Shown piece after piece: positions 12,966 to 30,112 of a stretch of 64,000 bases of DNA (positions within the stretch are counted from its first letter, which is position 1; each line of letters begins with the position of its first letter). The position numbers and the translations under genes are program-made. This DNA comes from Trichoplax sp. H2 (Eukaryota; Placozoa; Uniplacotomia; Trichoplacea): contig NOWV01000040.1 of assembly GCA_003344405.1 (NCBI GenBank), forward strand, positions 466,257-530,256, read 5' to 3'. The notes below the pieces were generated by a model. That model was not told where the DNA came from. It did not search any database and saw only the letters and a program-made list of their open reading frames with translations.

Positions 12966-14521
12966 CATTAATATTATGCGATGGACTGCTGTAGAGTGAC
13001 ACTTTTATCAGTTATATTATGTATGTTAGAGCTAAAGAGGGACAGTGACTTCTATCTAGTGTTACAATAAAGGTTATTGCAGGACTCTACCAGGGAATTC
13101 TGAAACAAATACAGTATTTATCTCTGACTGTACACTGTACAGTTAAGGCATAGCATGCAAACTATCACCGGCGAAGGTTCGACTAATACAAAACATTAAT
13201 TAGTAATTACTGTGCGAGCATATAATGGCTACTAAAACCCGTGGAAATTTTACGGGATTTTAATTAATTAATATTATATTTATCATAAACTGCATTATTT
13301 ATGACCCTATTTACAGTATCCTTGTCTAGTCTAGCATGGTCCCATATTAATTAATTTTAATTTGATTTTAATGTGTATCTTGGCCGATTAGAAGTATTGT
13401 TCGAATCTTAAATTTTTTTTAGTTCAGAGACGATTCATAAGTTTCATTTATTTTGTTCTAACTAAAAATCTAGATTTTAATAGGTATAATGCAGATCTTA
13501 AAGTTGAAAGTCATATCATTCGAGGCAGTATTTCTCACTGTATGTAATGATGTACAGTACTGTAAATAAGAATAGGAATCTCGTAAGGTTTAAGCATTAT
13601 TTCGGGATTTGCCCATAACTTTTGTTGATTTATTCGTAGACTATGTATGATTTAATTTAAAAGTTCGTATCCAGTCTCTTCCAAACGGCTATACATTATC
13701 AGTAGGTCTAAAGACGTAGAATGTTAACAAGTACTATGCGCGTACGTTTACCAGAGTGTATTGGCATAGTACAATATTGGCATCAGTAATTCCGTGTGTG
13801 TTTTGACTCATGGATATAACCTCGTATTTATGTGGTAGTAGTAGATGAGTACAAATATATACTCGTATATAGGGTAATTGCTATTCATTTGCACTTAGCG
13901 AAGTTTTACGTGCATATATAAGTATCAATCGGTGATATGAACAGGAAGAGTATTTCGGTATACTGTATGTAAAGTACAGTAGAGTACAGTGTGTGTGTCA
14001 CTATGCATGCAGATAATTAAATTTGAATTTAAAATCTTGAATGACTTCTGAAACCTGTTATTACAAATACTATTAACGAATTTCATTTCAGCAGTCGGCG
14101 ATTCGTACGAGTAAAGTAGTCCGTGGAAATACAGTACTTAAATTGTGTTCTAGAATTGCCGCATGAAATAGAGTTCATATGTAACGCGGCAGTACTGCGA
14201 CTTGAAATTGAGCGTTGCGGCAGTTCACATAGTGAGTTATACATTTACAGTGCAAAGTACCTTACATTCTATACAGTTATAATTCCTTCCAATTATAAGT
14301 TGTTTAATTATTAGGAAAATTGTTTTAAGATATAATATTTCATCATGTTAGTGTATCTTGATACTATAAAAAAGAAAATATAAATTTCTCTTAATAAAAA
14401 CGCCAACTCAAAGATTGAACTTTGCATTGTAAAATGCTTCCAACTCTGATACTAAAGCCTACAGTATACAGTATAGTACAGTAAAAGGAACAGTTACGGT
14501 ATCAAAGACCGTATCATGCAC

Positions 14522-14632
14522 TTTAATAAGGACTGCCGAGCTAAGTACAGTACAGTACTGCACGTAGTATACTGTACTGTACACTCTGAGTGTACAGTGT
14601 ACTGTACTGTACAGTAGAGACCCTTGTACTGT
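14522..14632. repeat. TACTG/TACAG palindromic repeat island
   Basis: Compact cluster of the intergenic repeat, including GTACAGTACAGTACTG and several TACTGTACTGTAC-type runs, in the ODC-KLF head-to-head gap. Confidence 0.75.
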
Positions 14633-15722
14633 ATAATAAATCAGTTTTAGCACGGAGTGTACTTTGCTAGTTGTCATTTCGGCAGTCGTGTTCTGCGATT
14701 GGGCTGGCAGGGAAACGTGTATCACAATGTACGCGAAAGTCAGTTATGATAATTAGGCCACACTCATTGTGAACTCTACATGAATGTCGATGGTATTAAT
14801 TTTTTCCTAAAATAAATAATGGAAAAATTCGATGATGCATTAATTTGCGCAAAAATTAAATTTTTTGCATGCCTCATGAAGTATCCGTGACCTCTCGTTC
14901 CAGCCGGTACAGTAGTTGCCGTTGATTTATGCTAATACCATACAATTGATTGACCAAAGGTAAGTAAATAAATGTTCAATGACTGCGCACTATGAGAGTA
15001 TGAACCTGAGTGAGCATGCATGTATCACGTTGAGTATATCATAAATCATGCGTAATCATTATATAGTACAATACAAAATCAAAATGATAAGACATTCAAT
15101 TGAATGGTCACTGTAATTTCTAGTAATTCTAATGTTAGTAATTACTCGTATTATGAATCACCGTATTTGTTGACAGCAAAAGAGGTGTTATTCTTCAAGA
15201 ATAAATACACTATTTACACTGCTTCTCCTCATCACCGGCTAGGCTAGCTAATGACAAGACTTTCGATGTGGTATTGCATTATACTGTACGTGTACTTTAC
15301 ATGTAATGAAATAAAATTTAAAATTAGTAAATATTCGTCAGTATGGGATCGAAAAGTTTTACAGTCAGTTCTTTTTCAAATGGAGGAGTGAAGTATTATT
15401 TGCGGTAAATAAATAAAGGAGATCAAATTATTGGGAGATCATTCCCATATTAACAGAAAAACAACGCGTAATGTAATTATAAGTACTGAATACGTTAATA
15501 CGTCATCAAGACTGTACTGATTGAATTGCAATGGAGAGTTGATGCATGCAGACTTTGAATCATGTTTGAACTACATGTACACTGTACTCCACTGCTGCAC
15601 ACTGTGTACGGCGCATAGTATAGTGCAGTGGTCCGTAACCTTTTACAAGTGCATGCGTGACCTACGTCTTCAGTAGTTTATTTTGCACGATAAATAACAA
15701 ATCTTCACTCGGGGTCGTTTCT

Positions 15723-15765
15723 TACGGTGGTGGCCCATGATCCCATGATCCCATGGGCCACCGTA
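15723..15765. repeat. GC-rich inverted repeat with internal direct repeats
   Basis: The left side reads TACGGTGG, an extra TGG, then CCCATG. The right arm CATGGGCCACCGTA (15752-15765) is its exact complement apart from the 3-base insertion. The loop is two copies of GATCCCAT. The element is markedly more GC-rich than its surroundings and lies just before another TACTG/TACAG island. Confidence 0.65.
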
Positions 15766-15828
15766 GTTTCTATTTTGCTGTTGGAAATTTACACCGGTTG
15801 TTTTCCAGTACTGGAGAGAAAGTATCAT

Positions 15829-15945
15829 ACAGTACAGTACTCTAATATACTGTATGTACTGCACAGTACATACTAAAAGTTCATATACTGTACTGTACTG
15901 TATGGTACGGCAGTACAGTATCCAGTCGGTACTGTACAGTACATT
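15829..15945. repeat. TACTG/TACAG palindromic repeat island
   Basis: Dense block of the self-complementary pentamer repeat about 450 bases upstream of the KLF start codon. Part of it is read as coding by chance on both strands. Confidence 0.75.
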
Positions 15946-16392
15946 ACACTCTGATGAAAAAGAAAAATACTGTACAGTCATTGATTTCAATTTACTCGAC
16001 TGTTGTGAGTACAACAGGGTTTATTGTTGTCTTGCACGTGAAAGACCACGCACAGCCCACATGCTACAACGGCCCCTATTGGTAGACAGTTGCAACATTG
16101 ATCTTTGATTGGATAGCCACCGAGCTCACGCCCCTAGCCACACCAAAGGATCTGACCAAGGTTACACTCCTTTTATGTATTATGGACAAGGTTAAAGTTA
16201 AACCGGTGCGGCACATCTATGCAAATTACCGTGCTGCTGTAAATGGAGTCAATACCGCCGTAGTATATTAATGAGTGTCTACACGTACAATAACAATAAT
16301 AACAATTGCCAAAAAATTCATTCGGTCATCATTTCGCTTATCACATCAGCACTGTCCACCATCACAAGCGAATAACAAAGTACAAATAGGTG

Positions 16393-18911
<2,519 letters not shown>

Positions 18912-20407
18912 CAATTAGAAACACTAGTTAGTAGATAAATGCATTGAATCATAGTAATTGGTTTACCTGATCCTGACTTCATTGATTTATAGTAATGTAT
19001 ACTTTATATGAATATTTAATCGTTTTCAACTTCGTCTGTATATTGACATACAGTTATCTATGATATGAGAGAAACTCCACATTTCCTGATAACTAACGTA
19101 TCAATGACTAATATAAACTGTATTAACATTGAGTACAAACGTGCTCATTAGAAATGCATGGCATTAGTAATGATAGCATGTGATATACTGTATATTTCTA
19201 CTTTATATGCATGATAACAAATCTGAACTAAATTAACTTAAATGAATGTGATAACTTCTTAAACGTTATGAAACATTTTTGAATTTATTTAAGAGAACTT
19301 TTCTGTACTAAGGTGCAATTTGTCACCGGTTTATCTCGGCAGGATTTTTGCACATCAGTAATGGTGAAATTAATACTTTGTATTCCATCAAAAACCAGTG
19401 TATTAATATTTAAGTGTTCAAAGAATGCAGAACAATTGCAGTAGACAGTACTTAATTTCAGCCAAGATTGTACTTAATCCTGAAATTGTTGAAATAAAGT
19501 TATGAATGTGTAACTGCAAATCCTTTATGGTTGTGTCCGTTTTGTGTTAGTTATAATGGCGTAAACTACAAATGATTTTCATCCTTTGAAGTATGCAATT
19601 TATAATCTATCCAGTTAGAATGATACTATTTTAGTTGTAACACGAGAAATAACAGAATAAAAGCGTCTGACTTTGTCAGTTGGCTGTAAAATAGTAAGGA
19701 TAGCTAGGATAAAGATCATCTCGTCTACGAATAACCCCGATTAGAAGACAATGGTTATAATAGTATAAATTAAGTTATCAAGAACTAGAAATATTTAGGC
19801 TTATGGGTGCATCACAGTTTGTAAGAAAAACAGCTGAAATTATTGTTACGAAACATCGAAAGGGATAATCAAAAGTGATATCTAAATTTATGTTCTTGGC
19901 TTGTAAATGTAAATATCCGTAAAACATAGCTTGGTCCTTTATATCAAGTAATTCGTACATTGTTAATTTATTTTATTCTCTACTTTACGAACGAAACATA
20001 AGAAACCAAGATATTTTTACACGAACACAATACACAGGGCTGAATGAATATTATAATTTCTACACTACAGTATTTTGAATTAAGTGATTTATAGTATATA
20101 CAGGATTAATTTAATTCGAAACTTAGTTATCTATCCTCTGAAAAGTTTCTTGACCAGTCTCTCAGTGCTAAATATCATCACAGTTTGTAATCGTTCTCAA
20201 TCGATTACGTAATTTGATGAAGAGCACTTTAAGGGTTGGGTTATGAAATAAATACACGGTAATGTAGTCTTTAAATTATTATTAACGCATGAATATAAAA
20301 CTGGATTTAATTCCTTTACCTCAAGTACACATTATAAGTAAACATAAAAGATTCTTTCTTGATAATTATGTGATCTACAGTAGTCTAGTATTCAATCCAT
20401 TTTTAAC
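18912..20407. other. Tail-to-tail gap between KLF and CSN5
   Basis: AT-rich sequence that should hold the 3' untranslated regions of both genes. An AATAAA lies at 19493-19498 on the plus strand. No open frame shows protein character. Only isolated fragments of the TACTG/TACAG repeat are present, near 19186 and 19445. Confidence 0.5.
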
Positions 20408-23033
20408 TTAATTGAATAATTGGTTCTTAATCACTTGAGACATTAATCCATGGACAGCTTCCAAAGCGATTTTTGAGCTGAAAATTAAATTCGATTAAGC
20501 TTTAATGTTAAAATGTCAATTATTTGATAGTATGTCGAAATTGACACAGTTAATAAAATTTTACCTATCCTTGGCGGTTGAATGTAGTTTCTTCGAGTCG
20601 CCCTTAAGTCCGTGCTTAGAAAATAATCCCGAGCTTGTCTATATAATGTAAGAGGTAACAAATTAACAGGTATGCATGTAAGCTACAGTTTAATGCTACA
20701 AAGCTGATCGTTATAAAGCCGATATATAGTGCATAAAGAAAACCAATATTTTACCTGTAACAGTTGTTGAGCTTGATCTAATTTTTCGGATAAATCTACA
20801 ATTTGCTGAGTCGTATACTCGGCATTCTAGACAAGCACATAACCCGGTATTAAAGCAATTTACTTTTGCCTTGATTTAAGAATAGACGATGTTTAAATTT
20901 CAATCTATTATCTTACATTTAGAAGGCTAGAGGATGAAAGAGTGCTGACCCAATACTTATTCCACAATAACTCTAATAATTTACCATCCAGTGATGATTT
21001 AAAGTATGTCACATCTAAAGAATAGTACCTATCCGAAATGAAATTTTTATGGTCTTGAAGATTATTAAGTATATTAAAAATATATTTAATAAAGGTACCT
21101 TTTGCAATGAACACCGAAATCTTCAATTTTATTTAAAGGAATTGTTTGGTATTCTGAACGCCCTTCATCTTTCGGAACGTAATCCTGATCAAATTTGATC
21201 GATTAGAAATGATATACATAACTTTTTATTTTATCTACAATATTTATGAAGTACACACAATTTTAATCTTACCTTGCTGTACGTTCTAAAAGCTCCCAGA
21301 CTGACTTTTCCAGACGACATAGTACGAATAGGATCAATCTAATATCAAAACTCGTAAGATTAATATCGTAAATAGTAATACATTTACAATTTTTCTTGCA
21401 GATAATGACCCTACTATATGGTACATAAATTATAGCGTGTTGATATAAAATCAATGATTTCGTTTCGTTACGCAGTATAAGCAATAAATTATTTTCTATA
21501 TTGCATTTTAAAGTACTTACGACAATAGCTACGAAAGGATCCTGGTATGTCTGATTTAGCATTTGCGTACTAACATCAATACCTGATAACCAACAGCCAT
21601 AGCCTGGATGGCTATGATACCAACCAATGACGTTTTCTAGCCTGCCAACCTGTAACATTAGAGAAAGTTGCAGCATGTATAACCGAAATTTCATAAGGTT
21701 CAAGAAATAAAGATTTAGCATCGCTGGTTTAAGTTACCTGTTTAGCTGCTTCTACATACGCAGTCATATACTCGTAAGCAGATTCCTGAGCATTTACACG
21801 CGTCTCGGTCCCCTCAACAGGCAGGGCAAAAGAATCCATGATAATCATATCTTCGTTTCGTACTTTTCCCAACATCAGTCCCATAATCTCGATATTACCG
21901 CCACTTTTAGCATGTGTTAGCTTTTGTCGTACGATCATAATTAATTATAACGGAGTAAACATACATATAAGACAAAATTATTACTTCACGTTCCAGTTAC
22001 TATGTAATGCCAATAGATTAACGCCTATTCTGTTTGATATAAGCAAGGTCTTAGCAAAGATGGGTTATTATATTGTGCAAGCAATACAGTACAGTACTTA
22101 CAATCTGTAATTAAGACGAAATAGCAAGATGAATACTAGAAAAAAGACTCGTGCTAGTCCTAAGAGCTAAGCTTTTTGTTGTAGAGTATTGCTAGATAAA
22201 TTTAGTTTTTTAGTGTACGTATAGTATACTGTATAATAACGTATACATTCTCAAAAATTCGTAACATTATTCCAAAATTTTATCAGTTTAGATTAACGGA
22301 CTTGCCAACATTAACTATTTTAAAACAATGTGAATACGCGTAGCAATAAGATGTTACGTACCATTTTCAGCAAGGCTAAAGCGGAGATTTTGACCTTCTT
22401 AAAGTAATCTTCTCTGTGTTGTGAACGTGAATATTAATTCGTTAGTACTATATACGCGTACAGTAGTATATTTAGTAAATGTCAAATTAAGGTAAAGCGA
22501 TCAATTATGCATTGTGAAAATGATGAGTACTATTAGTTAACGCGTTACAAAATTTTGGGCTTAGACTAGTAGGATCATCTGATTTGCTAGTAAATGATCG
22601 CATGTAGTAGACTAATTTTTGAACTAATTACCATGCATCACATGTGATAGCTATTACATTGATTACTTTTCCGTCAAGCATAGTATGGGTAATACTAATC
22701 AGGGCTTAATCAGTTGAAATTTCTAGATCTTCAAATTAACGTGGTGTATTCCTGCATCACCTAAGGTTACCGACAGTAATTTAAGCTGATCTTGACCAAA
22801 GTACGCATCAACTAACAAATGAGTAATCGATTAATAACGTATGATGTGAAAACTCACGATTGCTTCCATGGTTTCCTTATTTGAATTTCACGTTGCTCGG
22901 TTGCATCATAATGATAGATTTCATCAATTTGAATATTATTTACTGTCTTAAATGCTTGCCATGCTTGCTGGCTAGCTTCATTTGTGGAGGTATCAATGGA
23001 TTCGCTGCTGTTAGCATTGCTGCTAGATGCCAT
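20408..23033 (-). CDS. COP9 signalosome subunit 5 (JAMM deneddylase)
   Basis: Catalytic subunit of the COP9 signalosome, a zinc metalloisopeptidase that removes NEDD8 from cullins. Exons in transcript order: 22858-23033, 22362-22413, 21738-21920, 21531-21650, 21273-21338, 21099-21184, 20917-21028, 20755-20826, 20565-20638 and 20408-20477. Together they give 336 aa against 334 in human. The MPN domain contains Glu87 in [10 protein letters not shown] and the JAMM motif [14 protein letters not shown] at 149-162. The segment [14 protein letters not shown] is nearly identical to human, as are [12 protein letters not shown] and [12 protein letters not shown]. The C-terminal helix [16 protein letters not shown] ends close to the usual terminus. 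The N-terminal 58 residues are less conserved apart from [10 protein letters not shown]. The start codon is the first ATG of the first exon. All ten exons join in frame. Confidence 0.96.
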
Positions 23034-23093
23034 ATTGTTTACGTCCGAAAAATGACCTGGGCTAAAATATACAGATAGTATACTCTAGTACTG

Positions 23094-23315
23094 TGGACAG
23101 TATAATCACACTCACTGTAATGATACATATATGTACTATACTGTACATACAGTACATTCACTAATTGTCCAAGTAGTACGTAGGCCATAGCTAGAGGTCG
23201 AGGTTTTGGCTATCACCTATGCCCGGCTGACAGCCATAGGAGATAGCCATAGGATCTCCACTTTGCGGTACTGTACAGTACTGTACTGTATACTGTGTAC
23301 TGTACACTGTAAACT
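23094..23315. repeat. TACTG/TACAG repeat island flanking a hairpin
   Basis: Two clusters of the pentamer repeat (about 23094-23155 and 23270-23315) lie just upstream of the CSN5 start at 23033. Between them is an inverted repeat with arms GGCTATCACCTATG (23208-23221) and CATAGGAGATAGCC (23235-23248), which has one mismatch. Confidence 0.7.
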
Positions 23316-24005
23316 GGACAGGACTTTAAATCAATTTTTCTTATGTAAGGTCCTTTATTCATATGAATGATCGCAATAGTAATATTTATACTAAACCTTC
23401 ATCTACCAGTACATATAATATTAAGTCATTTTAATTGCAATAAAGGAAGTCGATTTCTTATATCGAAATTCCAAAACGAAGGTAAACAAGTTGTACTGTA
23501 CACCCCCATGTTAGTTAATGTCACTATTCTTATCTACAGTATAGTATTTGGATCATATACTTTTTAGATATAAGGATCACAAAATACGTAGATGCACATA
23601 TTTGCTTAATGTTATATCCTATTTCATATATCGCCACTGTAGAGTTTAGTGAATATGATTGTAACGTTAATTTATGAGAACAAATGAACAAACATTGAAG
23701 TAAATTCGTTTGGTGTGAGTACTTCAGATCGAGAGAAATCGCCATTTTACAGTATTTTTCTACAGTACTGTACTGTACACGATCAGGCATGATCACTAAT
23801 TTTACTTTGTATTGTAGCCAATTCTATCTTTAGATTGATATTTTGGCATGGATATTACTTAAAATGTAATTCCGTTGATACATGTCAAAAATTTGACTCA
23901 AATGCTATACGCTAGTATAAAATACTTATATTTTACGTCAGTTTTAGTTACAGTTTTCCATTTTAAATATCTGAACAGAAAATAACCTTGGCAATGTAAA
24001 TGGTC

Positions 24006-24046
24006 TGGTCTGGTCAAAGGTCTAACCAGGAGGTCTGACCAGACCA
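24006..24046. repeat. Perfect 11-bp inverted repeat
   Basis: Arms TGGTCTGGTCA (24006-24016) and TGACCAGACCA (24036-24046) are exact complements. The loop itself carries GGTCT and AACC, so the whole element is built from GGTCT-like words. Confidence 0.6.
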
Positions 24047-25730
24047 TGAAGATCTCTACCAGGTTATGTCACGGTTATAACGCGATTAGTACGGCACAGT
24101 ACTGCACTGTACTGTATGCACGAAGTGTCTGATCATAGAAACTCCTGGTATCGTTGACTGATTGAATGGGTGGAGTTGGGTGGCGTACAGTCATGGTTAC
24201 GATCCTGCAGTAACTTAGCAACATGTGCTGCAATCTCCCTGTTACTTCACCGTACTGCATGGGGACTGTCGGTGACTGTTAGTAACTAGAGTAGATAACT
24301 AATAATATAAATAGTTATTAATTAATTAATTAATTAAAGACAGGTACGTATACCAGCGATATTTCAGGATTTGCAAGGCTATCAACGACCAGTAGCTTTA
24401 TCAAAGTACTATAAATAATATCCTACTCTTTCATAAACACTAAGTGATCTTTTGGTCAATCATAAGATAATCAACTTAGCGACGCATTATATTGCAATTA
24501 CGAATAAAAAACAAGGGACACTTTAACGTCTTTGAGTAAAACATCATATAAAGTATGTACGTAATATATTGTATATTATGGTATCCTGATTCAAATGCAC
24601 AGCAATTGACTGTATATTATAAATAAATATAATAACCGTGTATAGTATCCCGGTCCAAATGTACAGTGATTGACCATATATTACGGATATAATGACCGTG
24701 TAGCATAGTGTGCATGTTCCCTACGGTATGTATGAATCAGTCAGTAGTCACCATACTGAACCTACGTTGAACTAAATACTCGACTAGTAAATAAAATTTA
24801 CACTACAATATAGACCTGAGTACAATGGTATCTACTGTATAGAAAGATACACCTTGTATAATATATTACGGTACTGCTACATAAAAAGAATTATTAAATA
24901 TGATGATCATCTATCTGCTGCAACATAGCAGATCGTAGCATAGCCTCCGCCTATACATTAACCTTTAAGGTATTCAGTGTCAGTACCGACTGCTGTTGTG
25001 GCTTACGGTACCAATCTATCGACGATCGCATATATTCACTAACAGGTAAAATTGAATAAATTTCTAAAAGAAGACGTCTGCATTCGTAACTTAAAAGAGC
25101 CTTAGTCAATTTAAGGTTATATTTTTTACATATCTAGATTGTCATTTCAAACCTTACCGCAATCATTTTGATTACGATCACTCGTCGTTGTTTCCCTCAT
25201 TTTAGAATAGTAGTTCTTACGCATCATTTTTAAGAATTAGGATAGCTAAACTAGAACTGTTAATTTAACCGTTTATCTTTGTTGAATGGGATTATTGATA
25301 TCATGCTATAATTGTGTATATTAAAGTAATCAATACAATTTTAAAATGTTCATTCCAAGATATGATAATCGAAACATAAAGTTTATTGCGTAGAAACTGT
25401 TAGTTTGACAGTTTCTGAAACAGGGCTTCTTTAGTTCTTAATACAAAAGAAGAGTATCATATCAATGTCATTAAGCGTGATCCTTCATTAGTGTGTATAT
25501 TAACATGCGGCATACTACGCGTATAATGAAGTTGTATTTATGCTATTTATTGAAATCCTTCGCTTTTACTTACAAAATTGTATAATCTTAGCCTCTTATG
25601 TTCTATTTCTAATCAGTTGTATTCATTACAGTAGTAGACAACTTCATAGTGGAGGATCATAAAGTCTCTAAAGCGATTCTTAAGTAAGGATACATCTTCG
25701 CACTTAGATCAATTATAAGCTAAGAAAAAA

Positions 25731-28190
<2,460 letters not shown>

Positions 28191-30112
28191 AAGTAAATCT
28201 GCATTGTAGTGTATTTTTATTTGCGAATGAAGCTGTAAGTCTTAATGCACGTGGAAATTGTTGATCAGTGATTGATCTAGTATTTGTCTTAAATTATATT
28301 GTCATGGTGGCGGTTTACTTTAATTATGTAAAATATATACTGTACTTGTTTCGAGCACACGCAGAGGCGATACACCAATGCGATGAGATCTGCTGCGTCG
28401 TTTCGCAGCTTTTCAATGTACCAATATTTAAGTACAACGACGATTTGCCTTATCGTGGTTCGTATCATATCTCATTTTACCAGCCTACTAAGCTAACAAT
28501 TATTATTATTAATAATAATAAGTTGACTAGTCTCTTAAGTTTCTGCAATACAGTTAGTTTGAACGGCATAGATAAGGATATAAAATGGATGCATTTAGAT
28601 ATGTAAATCAATTATAATCAGTTTTTAAAAAGTAAAGGTAATTGCTGTAATGCAGAGTAAATGGGGCCTAATATGATTGTTATATTAACAAATATTTTAA
28701 CTTCCTTGATGATGATAATAACCACTTAATGATCAACTAAAATTTTATTACAACTTTTTAGATTACAGACTTAGAATTCTATTACCATGTAAAACACTAC
28801 TCAGTTTGCTTGCTGTGGTCACTACGTTACTAACGTTGAAAACAATAAAAATGTTGTATAAAATATTGCACTCTTATACAAGCCTTATTAGTGAATACAG
28901 TATGCGTGAAGTCGAACTCATATCAATCGCTATCATCATCTCCCTATTGGATTGATTTATCTTTCGTTGACTGTATTTTTAGTGTTGTGAGGCACAATTT
29001 TATTAGTATTTGTAGTACTGTACGTTGGTAGCATGAAGTATTTACTTTTGGATGAGACAGTAGCTGCAGTGCTAAAAGATTGCATGCATACTGCTGCAGT
29101 ATTAACAGTATCTGCGTTCGGTTTTTACCGTTCACACCGGTTTCCACACACGTACAGTACACTTGTACAGTACTTTACAGTGTATTGTACAGTGTATAGT
29201 ACTGTAATAGTGTACAGTACAACAAAACCATGGGTCAGTCTAGACCTGAGTGGTTTGGTCCGGTTCAATACCTTTATGGTCTACCGTCAGCCCTCTAGGT
29301 CCTGTACTGTATAATGAGACAAAGAAGTAAGTTTAAACCACAGGAGAATCGTCCACTGGAACACGAAAAAGGATCCATCTCTACAGTATTTTAATGTAGT
29401 GCACAGTACAACAGAGAGGGCGTAGCACTGGTATAGTGCATGGCGTAGCGCTGTGCACTCATGCCAATGATTGGAATCGCTCGAAAGAAAGAACAAATTT
29501 CTTGATTTGCCTGGATCATTGCATGGATTACTGCAAGTGATTCTTGTAAAGAAAGCAGGGCCTGTTGTAAACTACCAGTACAGTATAACTGTACAGTGTA
29601 CAGTACAAGATACCAAGTATGGTATCACAAGCGAGGGTTCGATAAGAAAAAAAATTGTGTCAGCGAGACAGTAACCTGTCTCCTGATTGGTAACATCGCG
29701 ACCTTTGCAATCTTACAGTACTGTATGGTATACTGTATACTGTAGCGTCCTTGATGGGTACCGTACAGTGTACAGTACTTTACTGTACTGTACGTCTGCA
29801 CTGTACACTGTGTACTGTAGACTCAGCGACTCAGTCATGACCTGCTGGACTAGCATAGTAGGGTGTACAGTACTGTCTATTTGCTAGTACTGTAGACAGT
29901 ATTGACGATGCCAGCAGGCAGGGTTATTCTATACGGATATCATTGCCTTGTGTCATCATCGTTATATCCCGCTGATCGAACTTTGGATTACACTCTACTT
30001 GTGGTCATTTTGATTTTATTCCTTCCGTTATATTACATTCTGTACTTGAAACCTTGAAGAGTAAGTGTAATTCTATACAATTAATATTGGAGATTGATGA
30101 TATAATCATATC
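28191..30112. other. Intergenic region between Rab23 and PEX13
   Basis: The left half is the Rab23 3' region. An open frame at 28268-28606 has no domain and a run of Ile/Asn codons from an ATT repeat, so I treat it as untranslated. The right half (about 29140-29900), on the 5' side of PEX13, is a large TACTG/TACAG island. No RNA gene was seen. Confidence 0.5.
29140..29900. repeat. TACTG/TACAG palindromic repeat island upstream of PEX13
   Basis: Clusters at about 29155-29220, 29578-29610 and 29710-29895 contain many GTACAGTAC, TACTGTA and ACAGTGTAC variants. The island ends about 220 bases before the PEX13 ATG. Short open frames through it are repeat translations. Confidence 0.75.

Larger units (their letters stand above)
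10234..16392. other. Head-to-head intergenic region between ODC and the KLF gene
   Basis: About 6 kb with no supported gene, between two divergent promoters. It contains several islands of the TACTG/TACAG repeat and at least two hairpins, listed separately. Open frames on both strands at 10667-10985, 14459-14725 and 15670-16108 are translations of the palindromic repeat (Tyr-Cys-Thr-Val-Leu-Tyr-Ser patterns) and are not proteins. Between about 12000 and 14400 I see AT-rich unique-looking sequence with no further structure. Confidence 0.55.
23034..25730. other. Head-to-head intergenic region between CSN5 and Rab23
   Basis: No gene is supported. The part nearest CSN5 holds TACTG/TACAG islands (about 23090-23315, 23760-23778 and 24090-24115) and two inverted repeats. 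An (ATTA)n run spans about 24316-24337. The part from 24400 to 25700 is plain AT-rich sequence. Both promoters should be in this interval, but no specific element could be assigned. Confidence 0.5.

Noticed and set aside
14459-14725. Minus-strand frame of 88 codons
   Set aside because: Mostly repeat-derived Val-Tyr-Ser-Thr text, with no homolog recognised and no splice context.
15670-16108. Frames on both strands of 84-114 codons
   Set aside because: Cover a repeat island and the GC-rich hairpin; no protein-like pattern.
28268-28606. Plus-strand frame of 112 codons after Rab23
   Set aside because: Contains an ATT/AAT microsatellite and no domain. Position fits the Rab23 3' untranslated region.
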